Origin: an uncultured Oscillospiraceae bacterium | GTDB taxonomy: Bacteria > Bacillota > Clostridia > Oscillospirales > Acutalibacteraceae | Length of the DNA stretch: 58,894 nucleotides | Reading direction: 5' to 3' | Assembly (NCBI GenBank): GCA_900543555.1 | Contig: UQRL01000010.1 | Span: 1-58,894, forward strand | In this document: piece by piece, positions 41,446-49,893 of the stretch | Layout of the letters: each line of letters begins with the position of its first letter | How positions within the stretch are numbered: position 1 is the first letter of the stretch | Made by a program: the position numbers and the translations under genes | Notes under the pieces: model-generated | Told to the model about the DNA's origin: nothing | Databases searched by the model: none | The model's input: only the letters and a program-made list of their open reading frames with translations

Positions 41446-43326
41446 TTACCCAGCTTTTTTCACGCCGCGGAACCGCAGCAGAAAGGCGGAGTGAACGATG
41501 ACTACCACCGACCCGGCGTTGTGCACCAGGGCCCCCACCACCGGGTTCAGAATGCCGGTTATGGCTAACAGGATGGCCAAAAAATTCAGCCCCATGGAGA
41601 AGCTCAGGTTGCACTGGATGACCACCATCATCCGCTTTGCCAGCCGCAGCAGGTGGGGAACTTCGCGGATGTCGTCGTTGACCAGGGCGATATCCGCGGC
41701 GTCCACGGCAATGTCGCTGCCAATGCCCCCCATGGCGATGCCCACCTGGGCCTTTTTCAGGGCGGGGGCGTCGTTGATGCCGTCGCCGATCATGCAGACA
41801 GGCTGGCCCCGGCCCTGATACCCGTCGATGATATCCAGCTTGTCCTGGGGCAGGCAGCTCCATTTCACCTGGCCGATTCCCAGCTGCCGGGCAATGGCTT
41901 GGGCCGCCTCTTGGTGGTCCCCAGTCAGCAGCACGGGAGTGACCCCCGCCGCCTTTACCTGGGCGATGGTTTGGGCCGCGTCAGGGCGCAGGGTGTCCGC
42001 CAGGGCGAGGAAGCCGGCCAGCTTTCCGTCCGCCGCCAAGTACACCACCGTGCAGCCTTGGGAGAGGAACTCCCCGGCAGCCTGTTCCGCCTGGGGGGAA
42101 AGGGCAATCCCCGCCTCCCGCAGAAGCGCCGGGTTCCCCGCCAGCACGTGGGTGCCCCGCACTTGGGCCCGCACCCCGCGGCCCGGGAGCATTTGGAAGT
42201 CCTCCGGCTCGGGGAGCTGCGGGTGCCCCGCTTCCTGATAGCACCGGACAATGGCCTTGCCCAGAGGGTGCTCTGAGCGGGCCTCCGCCCCCGCGGCCCA
42301 GGCGTAGAGCTGAGAGGGGGAGAGGGCTGCGTCCAGGCTCTTCACCTGCACTACCTGGGGCCGTCCAAAAGTGAGGGTGCCGGTTTTGTCAAAGGTGATG
42401 TGGCTCACCTTGGAGAGCCGCTCCAAAGCGTCCCCCTCCCGGACAAGAAAGCCGTGCTTGGTGGCGTTGCCAATGGCTGCCATAATGGCTGTGGGGGTGG
42501 CCAGCACCAGGGCGCAGGGGCAGAAGACCACCAAAATGGTCACCGCCCGGATGATCTCCCCCGTCACCGCCCAGGTGACGGCGGCAGCGGTCAGGGCGAT
42601 CACCACAATCCAGGTGGCCCACCGGTCCGCCAGGCCCACAATTTTGGCCTTGCCCGCGTCGGCGGACTGCACCAGGCGGATCATCCGCTGGATGGAGCTG
42701 TCCTCCCCCACCCGGGAGGCCTCCATCTCAAAGGCGCCAAACTGGTTTACGGTGCCGCTGGAGACCTGGTCCCCCGGCCCCAGGTCCACAGGGAGGGACT
42801 CCCCGGTCATCACCGCCTGGTTGATGGAGGTCTGCCCGGAGAGGATGGTCCCATCCACGGGAATGGTCTCTCCCGGCAGCACCCGCAGGCGGTCCCCCAC
42901 CTGCACCTGCTCCGCGGGCAGAATGGTTTCCTTCCCCTCCCGAAGCACCCGGGCGGTGCGGGGGGTGAGCTTTACCAGCCGTTCAATGCCCGCCCGGGCC
43001 CGGGCCACGGTCAGGTCTTCCAGCAGGCCGCCCAGCTGCATGATGAAGGCCACCTCTCCGGCGGCGAAGTCCTCCCCAATGATCACCGAGGCAACCAGGG
43101 CGATGGACACCAGCACGTCGGCCTTGATGTCAAATTCCGTCACCAGGCCAATGACGGCTTCTAAAATAATGGGGACGCCGCACAGCACAATGGCCACCCA
43201 GGCGGCGTCAAAGGGCAGGGGCAGCGGATGGAAGATGCTGAGAAGCAGGGAAAGGCCCGAGAGCACCAGCAGGGCCACGTCCTTCCGCGTGCCGCCCCAG
43301 TCCAGAAATTTTTGCAGCGCTTTCAT
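41446..43326 (-). CDS. P1B-type heavy-metal-transporting ATPase
   Basis: A 626-residue P-type ATPase with the membrane metal site CPC (VFCPCALVLATPTA), phosphorylation motif DKTGT, SEHPLGKA of the nucleotide domain, MTGES of the actuator domain and GDGINDAPAL. It has no N-terminal HMA metal-binding domain. The last helices (GLNFLAIL and LVHNAGSVVVIVHSAFLL) lack the Tyr-Asn and Met-x-x-Ser-Ser pattern of CopA and the DxG of ZntA, so the metal is uncertain. Yet its promoter holds a CsoR-type operator and csoR lies next door, which suggests copper. It exports or handles a toxic transition metal at the membrane. Confidence 0.9.
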   Translation of the reverse strand: MKALQKFLDWGGTRKDVALLVLSGLSLLLSIFHPLPLPFDAAWVAIVLCGVPIILEAVIGLVTEFDIKADVLVSIALVASVIIGEDFAAGEVAFIMQLGGLLEDLTVARARAGIERLVKLTPRTARVLREGKETILPAEQVQVGDRLRVLPGETIPVDGTILSGQTSINQAVMTGESLPVDLGPGDQVSSGTVNQFGAFEMEASRVGEDSSIQRMIRLVQSADAGKAKIVGLADRWATWIVVIALTAAAVTWAVTGEIIRAVTILVVFCPCALVLATPTAIMAAIGNATKHGFLVREGDALERLSKVSHITFDKTGTLTFGRPQVVQVKSLDAALSPSQLYAWAAGAEARSEHPLGKAIVRCYQEAGHPQLPEPEDFQMLPGRGVRAQVRGTHVLAGNPALLREAGIALSPQAEQAAGEFLSQGCTVVYLAADGKLAGFLALADTLRPDAAQTIAQVKAAGVTPVLLTGDHQEAAQAIARQLGIGQVKWSCLPQDKLDIIDGYQGRGQPVCMIGDGINDAPALKKAQVGIAMGGIGSDIAVDAADIALVNDDIREVPHLLRLAKRMMVVIQCNLSFSMGLNFLAILLAITGILNPVVGALVHNAGSVVVIVHSAFLLRFRGVKKAG

Positions 43327-43372
43327 GGGGAAAGCCTCCTTCGCACAGGGAGTTTGTCAGGGCTGTCTTTAT

Positions 43373-43401
43373 AATATACCCATAGGGGTATGGGTTGTCA
43401 A
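43373..43401 (-). promoter_or_regulatory. Promoter of the metal ATPase with CsoR-type operator
   Basis: On the minus strand TTGACA (43396-43401), 17 bases, TATATT (43373-43378). The spacer is filled by the palindrome-like ATACCCATAGGGGTAT (43376-43391), which has the C-tract/G-tract form of CsoR operators, so bound repressor would cover both promoter boxes. Confidence 0.82.
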
Positions 43402-43433
43402 GAGGGAGAAAGGGGTTCTCCCTCCTTTTCCGG

Positions 43434-43463
43434 AAAAAGAAAGGCCGGCCCCTCCGGCCGGCC
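43434..43463 (-). terminator. Terminator of csoR
   Basis: On the minus strand GGCCGGCC-GGAGG-GGCCGGCC followed by TTTCTTTTT. Confidence 0.85.
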
Positions 43464-43465
43464 CC

Positions 43466-43741
43466 TCAGTTCATGTTGGCAAAGCGCTCCACTGCCTTTG
43501 TAAAATTCTGAATGGTCTGGTCCGCGTCCCCGTGCTCAATGCCGTCCCGAACGCAGTGCTTGATGTGCCCCTCCAGCACCACCTGGCCCGCCTTGTGCAG
43601 GGCCGACTTGGCCGCGTTGATCTGGGAGAGGATGTCCTCGCAGGGCACGTCCTCGTCGATCATCCGGTCGATGGCCTGCACCTGGCCGATGATTTTTTTC
43701 AGCCGCCGGTGCAGGTTTTCCGCATCCATACATTGCCGCAT
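43466..43741 (-). CDS. csoR: CsoR-type copper-sensing repressor
   Basis: A 91-residue all-helical repressor of the CsoR/RcnR family (LHRRLKKIIGQVQAIDRMI). The Cu(I) ligands are in place: Cys34, His59 and Cys63, with the same 25- and 4-residue spacings as CsoR. Copper binding releases it from DNA. The ATG at 43741 follows AGGAGG; a reading 20 codons longer lacks a ribosome site. It has its own promoter and terminator, so it is not co-transcribed with the ATPase, whose promoter carries the operator. Confidence 0.9.
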   Translation of the reverse strand: MRQCMDAENLHRRLKKIIGQVQAIDRMIDEDVPCEDILSQINAAKSALHKAGQVVLEGHIKHCVRDGIEHGDADQTIQNFTKAVERFANMN

Positions 43742-43772
43742 AGCCGCGCCTCCTGAAAGCATTCTTTTTTTC

Positions 43773-43801
43773 ATTATGGGGGAAAATCGGGCGCTTGTCA
43801 A
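43773..43801 (-). promoter_or_regulatory. Promoter of csoR
   Basis: On the minus strand TTGACA (43796-43801), 17 bases, CATAAT (43773-43778). No CsoR-like operator is seen in this spacer. Confidence 0.75.
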
Positions 43802-43814
43802 GGGCGGGCGTCTC

Positions 43815-43843
43815 TTGTATCCATCCTAAAACCCTGTTATAAT
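43815..43843 (+). promoter_or_regulatory. Promoter of the second MoxR operon
   Basis: TTGTAT (43815-43820), 17 bases, TATAAT (43838-43843) with extended TGT; it stands back to back with the csoR promoter. Confidence 0.72.
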
Positions 43844-43876
43844 AAAGCATACTTTCTGGAAAGAGAGGCATTTTTT

Positions 43877-44815
43877 ATGGAAAACATCTTGTCTGCCATC
43901 CGGGCGAACATTCAAACTGTGCTGGTGGGGGAGGAGCGGGCGGCCTCCCTGCTGCTGACTGCCCTGATCGCCGGGGGGCATGTGCTCATCGAGGACGTGC
44001 CCGGCATGGGCAAGACGGTGCTGGCCCGCTCCCTGGCCAAAAGCGTGGACGCCGCCTTTGGCCGGGTGCAGTTCACCCCGGACCTGCTGCCCTCGGATGT
44101 GACAGGTTTGAACTTTTTTGACCGCAAGGCCGGGGACTTTGTGTTCAGCCCGGGGCCGGTGTTCTGCAGCATCCTGCTGGCGGATGAGATCAACCGGGCC
44201 ACGCCCCGCACCCAGTCCGCCCTGTTGGAGTGCATGGCCGAGGGCCAGGTGACGGTGGACGGGGTGACCCGCCGGCTGGAGCCCCCCTTCTTTGTCATCG
44301 CCACCCAGAACCCGGTGGAGACCCTGGGCACCTACCCCCTGCCAGAGGCCCAGCTGGACCGGTTTTTGCTGCGCATCTCCATGGACATGCCCACCAAGGC
44401 CCAGGAGCGCCAGATCTTAGAGCGCTTCCAGGACAGCGAGCCCCTGGAGTCCCTGGCACCGGTGTGCTCCAAAGAGCAGATTGTGGAGCTGCAGGCCGCG
44501 GCGCGGAAGGTCTATATCCACCCCGTGCTGCTGGACTACATGGTGGACCTGGCCCATGCCTCCCGGCAGATGCGGGGGGTAGAGCTGGGGGTCAGCCCCC
44601 GGGGCACACTGGCCCTGATGCGGGCCTCCCAGGCCAAGGCCCTGGTGGAGGGGCGCCAGTTTGTCACGCCGGAGGATATCAAAGAGGTGGGGGTGCCGGT
44701 CATCGCCCACCGGCTGGCGGTCAGCGGCATGGCGGGCTCTTCCCAGGCACAGAAAGAGGCGGCGGCCTCCCTGCTCTCCTCCGTGGCCCTGCCCACGGAG
44801 GACTGGTCCAGGTGA
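43877..44815 (+). CDS. MoxR family AAA+ ATPase, second copy
   Basis: A 312-residue AAA+ protein with Walker A EDVPGMGKTVLARSL, Walker B ILLADEINRATPRTQSALLE and sensor 1 VIATQNPVETLGTYPLPEAQ. It equals the copy at 37545-38483 in length and layout but differs in sequence. Ribosome site AGAGAGGC. The DUF58 gene follows after one base. It probably acts on that DUF58 protein. Confidence 0.93.
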   Translation: MENILSAIRANIQTVLVGEERAASLLLTALIAGGHVLIEDVPGMGKTVLARSLAKSVDAAFGRVQFTPDLLPSDVTGLNFFDRKAGDFVFSPGPVFCSILLADEINRATPRTQSALLECMAEGQVTVDGVTRRLEPPFFVIATQNPVETLGTYPLPEAQLDRFLLRISMDMPTKAQERQILERFQDSEPLESLAPVCSKEQIVELQAAARKVYIHPVLLDYMVDLAHASRQMRGVELGVSPRGTLALMRASQAKALVEGRQFVTPEDIKEVGVPVIAHRLAVSGMAGSSQAQKEAAASLLSSVALPTEDWSR

Positions 44816-44816
44816 C

Positions 44817-45914
44817 ATGGCCGCGCTGGGGATCCTCCTCCTGCTGGCGGCGCTGCTTTTCCTCCAGTCCTTTTTGTATGACAGGCTTTGGAGCAAGGGC
44901 CTGGAGGTGAAGGTGTCCTTCCAGGAGGAGTACGCTGTGGAGGACGACACCGCCCTTCTCGCAGAGGTGGTGGTGAACGACAAGCTGCTGCCCCTGCCGG
45001 TGGTGGAAATCGACTTCCACATGGACAAGGGCCTGCGCTTTGCTGACGAGGCCAACACCGCCGTCAGCGACCGCTCCTACCGCCGGGACGTGTTCGCCCT
45101 GGGGGCGCGCCAAAAGATCACCCGCACCTTAGAGTTCCGCTGCGCCCGCCGGGGGTATTACGCCATCGGCCAGGCGGGCCTGGATGTGCGCAGCCTGCTG
45201 CTCTCTAAAAAATATGTGGGCGCCTCGCCCCAAAGCACGGATTTCTATGTGCTGCCCCGGCCCGTACCCACCCAGCGCATCCAAATCCCCTTTTCCCAGA
45301 TCATGGGCAGCGTGCTCAGCCGGAAGAAGGTCTACGACGACCCCTTCGAGTTCGCCGGCCTGCGGGAGTACACCAAGAGCGACCCCATGAAGTACATCAA
45401 TTGGAAGGCCACCGCCAAAACGGGGAACATGCTGGTGAATATCCACGAGTCCACTCTCTCCCAGAAGGTGGCGGTGCTGCTGGATATGGAGGGCCTGGGC
45501 GTCCAGCAGGCGGATGTGCTCAACGAGGAGGCGGTGCGGGTGGCCTGCGCCCTGTGCTCGCGCCTGCTGGAGGCGGGGGTGCGGCTGAGCGTCGCCTCCA
45601 ACGGGGTGGACGTGCACAGCGGCCGCCCCCTAGACCTGCCGGAGGTCTCCGGCGCGGGCAGCGTCCTCTCCCTGCGCAAGAGCTTCGCCTGCCTTCGGGC
45701 GGGCAATGGGCTTGCGCCCATCCAGTCCTTTTTCCCAGAGGGGGACAGCAGCCTGCTGTGCGTGCTGGTCTCCCGCAGCCTGCGGGAGGACCTGGCCCGG
45801 GAGTTCGCCCAGCGGGCGGGCCAGCGGGAGTGGGTGCACATCACCCCCTGCCTGGAGGTGCCGGAAGAACAGCCGCGGCTGGGGGCGGTCCACCGCTTCT
45901 ACTGGGAAGTGTGA
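44817..45914 (+). CDS. DUF58 protein, second copy
   Basis: A 365-residue protein with one N-terminal membrane helix (about 2-17) and the DUF58 signature FAGLREYTKSDPMKYINWKA. The ATG lies one base after the MoxR stop, with AGGTGA serving as the ribosome site. A vWA-like region follows (VAVLLDMEGLGVQQADVL). The stop is followed after 13 bases by a third operon gene. Confidence 0.87.
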   Translation: MAALGILLLLAALLFLQSFLYDRLWSKGLEVKVSFQEEYAVEDDTALLAEVVVNDKLLPLPVVEIDFHMDKGLRFADEANTAVSDRSYRRDVFALGARQKITRTLEFRCARRGYYAIGQAGLDVRSLLLSKKYVGASPQSTDFYVLPRPVPTQRIQIPFSQIMGSVLSRKKVYDDPFEFAGLREYTKSDPMKYINWKATAKTGNMLVNIHESTLSQKVAVLLDMEGLGVQQADVLNEEAVRVACALCSRLLEAGVRLSVASNGVDVHSGRPLDLPEVSGAGSVLSLRKSFACLRAGNGLAPIQSFFPEGDSSLLCVLVSRSLREDLAREFAQRAGQREWVHITPCLEVPEEQPRLGAVHRFYWEV

Positions 45915-45927
45915 AAGGGGGAAGAAG

Positions 45928-47109
45928 ATGAAACGGCTGACAGATCTGGGAACTTGGCGCCAGTGGGTGCTGCGGGCCCTGGGCTGGTGCCACTGCGGAC
46001 TGTTGTACCTGCTGTATTACGGCCTGCTCCTGTGGATCTTCCAGGGCGGGGGCGCCCTGCCCCTGGGCCTGTGGGGGGGCCTTTTGGCGCTGATCCCCCT
46101 GGCCCTGGCGGATGTGGGCGCCCAGCTTTGCCGCAAGCTGTGGCAGTTCTCCCTGTTGAGTTTGGCCCTCTGCGGCCTGACGTGGCTGCTGCTGGGCCAC
46201 CCTGCGGCCATGGCGCCCCTGGCGCTGGTGTGCCTCCTGCGGGGGAGGAACAGCCTTTCCGAGGACCCGGTGGACTCCGCCCTGGACCGGCCCCTGCTCC
46301 CGGCAACGGCGCTGTTTTTGGCGCCCTTCCTGTACAGCGCGGTGATGGGAGAGCCCTGGCTGCAAAAGGCCAGCCTGGTGTGGGCGGCGGTGTACCTGCT
46401 GCTGTGGGCCGGGTGGCATGGCTTCCGCACCATCGACCAATACCTCTCCCTCAACCGGGACAGGGCGGGGGTTCCGGCCAAGCGCATTGTGCGCACCAGC
46501 GGCCTGGCACTGCTGGGCATGCTGGTGCTGGCGGGGGCCCTGCTGCTGCCGGCCCTGGTCACGGAAGAGGGTATGTTCCGCATCGACCCCCAGACCCGGG
46601 AGGTCACGGTGCAGGCCCAGGTCCAAACCCCCGAAATGCCCGGTACCCTGGAGCGGCCCGAGTGGCTGGACCAGCTGGGGCAGGGGAGCAGCTTCCAGTT
46701 CCCGCCGTTCCTCAATTATCTGCTGTGGGCCCTGACGGGGGGCCTGGCGGGGGCGGCGCTGCTCTACGGGGCCTACTGCCTGCTGCGGACATTCCGCAGC
46801 TCCTTTGTGGACCACCAGGACGTGGTACAGTACCTGCGGGAGCCCCAGGAGAAGCCGGAGGAAGCCCCCCGGCGGAAGAGGCAGCGCCCCCGCCTGTGGG
46901 ACCGTTCCCCCAATGCCCAGGTGCGCCGGAAATACCGGCGGGCCGTGCTGCAAGCCTCCAAGGAGCCCCCGCCGGTGTGGGCCGCCCCCCGGGAGATTGA
47001 GGAGGGGGCGGGCCTGCGGGATGCCCAGCTCCACCAGCTCTATGAGAAAGCCCGGTACAGCCGGGAGGGCTGTACCCTGCAGGAGAGCCGCAGCCTAAAG
47101 CGGCAGTAA
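45928..47109 (+). CDS. Unknown polytopic membrane protein of the second MoxR operon
   Basis: A 393-residue protein. About six membrane helices fill residues 10-200, another is at about 265-290 (LLWALTGGLAGAALLYGAYC), and a basic cytoplasmic tail follows with RRKYRRAVLQ, which resembles the DUF4129-like tail of transglutaminase-type partners in such operons. There is no transglutaminase domain, so this operon has a MoxR and DUF58 pair with a shortened third partner. The ATG at 45928 follows AAGGGGGAAG. Function unknown. Confidence 0.75.
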   Translation: MKRLTDLGTWRQWVLRALGWCHCGLLYLLYYGLLLWIFQGGGALPLGLWGGLLALIPLALADVGAQLCRKLWQFSLLSLALCGLTWLLLGHPAAMAPLALVCLLRGRNSLSEDPVDSALDRPLLPATALFLAPFLYSAVMGEPWLQKASLVWAAVYLLLWAGWHGFRTIDQYLSLNRDRAGVPAKRIVRTSGLALLGMLVLAGALLLPALVTEEGMFRIDPQTREVTVQAQVQTPEMPGTLERPEWLDQLGQGSSFQFPPFLNYLLWALTGGLAGAALLYGAYCLLRTFRSSFVDHQDVVQYLREPQEKPEEAPRRKRQRPRLWDRSPNAQVRRKYRRAVLQASKEPPPVWAAPREIEEGAGLRDAQLHQLYEKARYSREGCTLQESRSLKRQ

Positions 47110-47138
47110 AAAAAGCGCCTTGCAAAAGGCGCTTTTTT
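47108..47138. terminator. Bidirectional terminator after the second MoxR operon
   Basis: AAAAAGCGCC-TTGCAAAA-GGCGCTTTTTT; A and T tracts on both sides suit the converging genes. Confidence 0.92.
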
Positions 47139-47139
47139 G

Positions 47140-47334
47140 TCAGGGCCCGTTCCAGGGCCGGTCCCATTCCCGCTGGCGGGCCAGCAGCAGGGCAACCCGG
47201 TGCAGGTCCTCTGCCGTGTGGATGAGCTCCTCCCGCCGGTGGAGTTGCATCTGTAACTCCACTGGCAGGGAGAGAAAATAGCTCCTGCTGCTGGAGCTGC
47301 CCGCCAGCAGGGCGTTTAAATCCGTATAAGCCAA
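47140..47334 (-). CDS. Small protein of unknown function, TTG start
   Basis: A 64-residue reading frame that looks real: starting LAYTDLNALLAGSSSSR, then SYFLSLPVELQMQLHRREEL, a helical, charged C-terminal half and the end WDRPWNGP just before a shared terminator. No ATG is in frame, but a TTG (47334) has AGGGGTGA a few bases upstream. It follows the phosphatase gene after 55 bases and would share its transcript. I do not recognise the family. Confidence 0.5.
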   Translation of the reverse strand: MAYTDLNALLAGSSSSRSYFLSLPVELQMQLHRREELIHTAEDLHRVALLLARQREWDRPWNGP

Positions 47335-47389
47335 TGCGTCACCCCTGAAAGCTAGGGTGCCCAGCCGGGGGAGTTTTATAACCGGGGGC

Positions 47390-48172
47390 TCAGCCCAGGC
47401 AGCGCCCCACAATCTCCCGCAGGGCGGGGTATACGGCGGGAGAGCCGGCCAGGATGGCTTGGGGCTTCTCATAGGAGAAGGCTTGACCCGGGAGGGTGTC
47501 CAGGGGGCAGCCCGCCTCCCGCAGGATGACGGAAGCGGCGGCGTAGTCCCAGGGGGAGAGCCGGGCCTCGAAGAAGCCGTCGCACTGGCCCGCCGCCACA
47601 TGGCACAGGTCCAGGGCCGCAGAGCCGCTCCGGCGCAGGTCCCCGCAGCAAAGGAACAGCTCCTTGGCGGCGGCAAAGGTGGCGTCCGCCAGCTCCCGGT
47701 AATAGGGGGCGGTGCCAAACACAATGACAGCGTTTTCCAGGGGCGCCTGGGCCCCCTGAAGGGGCTTCCCGTCGCAGAAGGCGCCCCCGCCCCGCACGGC
47801 GGTGAACAGCTCGCCGGTGCCCAGGTCCAGCACCAAGCCCATCACGCCCTGGCCGTCCTGGACCAGCCCCACGGAGATGGCCGAGGGCTGGTAGCCCCGG
47901 ATGAAGTTGGTGGTGCCGTCGATGGGGTCGATCACCCAGTTAAATCCGGGGGCCATCTTGTTTTCCTTCTGCTCCTCGGCGAAGAAGCGGGCCTCCGGCA
48001 GCAGGGGAGAGAGGTGTTCCATCAAAAATTGCTGAGAGGCCATGTCCGCCTCCGTGACGAAATTGGCGTGCCCCTCTTTGGAGTACACCGCCGGGTGGGG
48101 GATGGAGCGCACCAGCTCCCCCGCCTGGCGGAGGATGGGCTCCGCTTTCTCTAACAGCGCCTGAAGTTCCAT
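47390..48172 (-). CDS. Inositol-monophosphatase-family phosphatase
   Basis: A 260-residue enzyme of the IMPase/FIG superfamily. Metal-binding motifs: EEQKENK with the first Glu, WVIDPIDGTTNF and SPWDYAAASVI. Members hydrolyse inositol phosphate, 3'-phosphoadenosine 5'-phosphate or fructose 1,6-bisphosphate; which applies here cannot be told. It is transcribed from a promoter at 48203-48231. Confidence 0.9.
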   Translation of the reverse strand: MELQALLEKAEPILRQAGELVRSIPHPAVYSKEGHANFVTEADMASQQFLMEHLSPLLPEARFFAEEQKENKMAPGFNWVIDPIDGTTNFIRGYQPSAISVGLVQDGQGVMGLVLDLGTGELFTAVRGGGAFCDGKPLQGAQAPLENAVIVFGTAPYYRELADATFAAAKELFLCCGDLRRSGSAALDLCHVAAGQCDGFFEARLSPWDYAAASVILREAGCPLDTLPGQAFSYEKPQAILAGSPAVYPALREIVGRCLG

Positions 48173-48202
48173 AAAGACCCTTCCTTTCCATTTGCTCTCC
48201 CT

Positions 48203-48231
48203 ATCATACCAGAGAACCGCCCGGGGCGCAA
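48203..48231 (-). promoter_or_regulatory. Promoter of the phosphatase gene
   Basis: On the minus strand TTGCGC (48226-48231), 17 bases, TATGAT (48203-48208) with extended TGG. Confidence 0.6.
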
Positions 48232-48276
48232 CAGCAAAGCTGTTCGCAGTCTGTTAAGAGGGGCTTAATGAAAAAC

Positions 48277-48378
48277 TCAGAACCTGTTCAACAGAAGTTC
48301 AAAAATGGGGGGTATTCTATAAGCACAGCAGAAGAAGAGGCCCCAAGGGGACGCTCTTCCCCCACTTGCTTTTTTCAT
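48277..48378 (-). CDS. Candidate 33-residue small protein
   Basis: A short frame, MKKASGGRASPWGLFFCCAY continuing for 13 residues to a TGA, with an ideal GGGAGGT ribosome site 8 bases before the ATG. It is basic at the start and hydrophobic later. It lies in the gap of about 340 bases between the permease terminator (48466-48496) and the phosphatase promoter; I see no promoter of its own. It may be a chance frame. Confidence 0.35.
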   Translation of the reverse strand: MKKASGGRASPWGLFFCCAYRIPPIFELLLNRF

Positions 48379-48465
48379 AGATTTTACCTCCCTCTCTCCG
48401 CCGTCCGAAATTCCCGGGCGGCTTTTTCCTTGCCTGTTTCCGCGGCGCCCCGAAAAGGGCAAACG

Positions 48466-48496
48466 AAAAGCGCCCCGTGGCAAACAGGGCGCTTTT
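48466..48496 (-). terminator. Terminator of the purine permease gene
   Basis: On the minus strand AAAAAGCGCCC pairs with GGCGCTTTT around a 12-base loop. Confidence 0.85.
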
Positions 48497-48516
48497 TGCT
48501 GGATGGATTCCCGGCT

Positions 48517-49893
48517 TTAGATAACCGCCAGCAGGATGAAGTTGAGCACGAACAGAGCGGTGACCACCCACAGGATGGGATGGACCTTTTTGGCCTCGCC
48601 CTTGCACACCTTCACAATGCAGTAGGTGATAAAGCCCATGGCGATGCCGTAGGAGATGCTGTAGCACAGGGCCATGAAGATGCCCGCGAAGAAGGCGGGG
48701 ATGGCCTCAGACAGATCATCCCACTGGATCTCCTTGAAGGAGGAGGTCATCATCACGCCCACCAGCACCAGGGCGGGAGCCGTGGCGGCAGAGGGGATGG
48801 CGCTGACAAAGGTGGCCAGGAAGGCGCTCAGCGCAAAGCAGATGGCAACCACCACGCTGGTAAGGCCCGTGCGGCCGCCAGCGCCAATGCCGGCAGCGCT
48901 CTCCACAAAGGTGGTGGTGTTGCTGGTGCCGAAGATGGCGCCAATGGAAGTGGCGGTGGCGTCGGCGAACAGGGCCTTGTCCATCTTAGAGTGGAAGCCG
49001 GCCTTGGTCTCCATGGCCTTCTCGTCCTCATCGGAGAAGATGCCGGTGCGGCGGCCGGTGCCAATGAAGGTGCCGATGGTGTCGAAGGTGTCGGAAATGC
49101 TGAAGGCAAAAATGGTGATCAGCACCAGGGGGATCTTCGCCGCGTCAGCGAACAGAGAGGGCAGGCCCGCGGGGGTGAAGATGGCGCAGAAGGTGGTGGG
49201 CAGCTGCTGGCAGGCCTCTGTAAAGCTGATGGAGCTGCCCAGAGAGGTGACCTGCATGGGAATGCCGATGATGGCGGTGGCCACAATGCCAATCAGAATG
49301 GCGCCCTTCACGTTCAAAACCAGCAGCACAATGGTGATTACCAGGCCGATGATGAACAGCCACAGCACGTTGGTGTTCAGGGTGGCCATGGCGGGCACGC
49401 CAGAGCCAAAGTTCACAAAGCCCACGTTCAAAAAGCCAATGTAGGCCACAAAGATGCCAATGCCGCCGCCAATGGCGTTCTGCAGGCTGCGGGGGATGGA
49501 CTTGATGATGAACTTGCGGATCTTCGTCACCGTGATGAGGATGTTAATTAAACCGCAGATGAACACCATGGACAGGGTCTGCTGCCAGGTGAAGCCCAGG
49601 CCCAGGCAGACGGTGTACACGAAGAACGCGTTCAGGCCCATGCCGGGCGCCTGAGCGTAGGGGACGTTTGCCACCAGGCCCATCACCAGGGTGCCGATGA
49701 TGGAGGCAATGATGGTGGCCAGGAACACGGCGCCCCAGGGCATCAGCTCCTCCTCCAAGCCGCCGGCCCGGCCGCTCAGAGTGTTGGGGTTCACCACGAT
49801 GATGTAGGCCATGGCGAAGAAAGTCGTCAGGCCGGCGATGATCTCGCGGCTGAACGTGGTGCCGTTTTCCTTGAGTTTGAAGAACTTTTCCAT
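48517..49893 (-). CDS. Purine permease, NCS2 family (AzgA/PbuG type)
   Basis: A 458-residue membrane protein with about 12-14 helices. The N-terminal FSREIIAGLTTFFAMAYIIV and VPYAQAPGMGLNAFFVYTV segments match the AzgA-like branch of NCS2 transporters, which import adenine, guanine or hypoxanthine with protons. Later motifs include SDTFDTIGTFIGTG and ESAAGIGAGGRTGLTSV. Ribosome site AGGAAGGTGAG precedes the ATG. A structured leader of about 150 bases lies upstream. Confidence 0.92.
   Translation of the reverse strand: MEKFFKLKENGTTFSREIIAGLTTFFAMAYIIVVNPNTLSGRAGGLEEELMPWGAVFLATIIASIIGTLVMGLVANVPYAQAPGMGLNAFFVYTVCLGLGFTWQQTLSMVFICGLINILITVTKIRKFIIKSIPRSLQNAIGGGIGIFVAYIGFLNVGFVNFGSGVPAMATLNTNVLWLFIIGLVITIVLLVLNVKGAILIGIVATAIIGIPMQVTSLGSSISFTEACQQLPTTFCAIFTPAGLPSLFADAAKIPLVLITIFAFSISDTFDTIGTFIGTGRRTGIFSDEDEKAMETKAGFHSKMDKALFADATATSIGAIFGTSNTTTFVESAAGIGAGGRTGLTSVVVAICFALSAFLATFVSAIPSAATAPALVLVGVMMTSSFKEIQWDDLSEAIPAFFAGIFMALCYSISYGIAMGFITYCIVKVCKGEAKKVHPILWVVTALFVLNFILLAVI

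Noticed and set aside
43773..43801. CsoR operator in the csoR promoter
   Set aside because: The spacer lacks the C-tract/G-tract arrangement seen in the ATPase promoter.
48268..49551. Plus-strand frame opposite the purine permease
   Set aside because: It is a His/Gly/Gln-rich antisense shadow without any recognisable domain.
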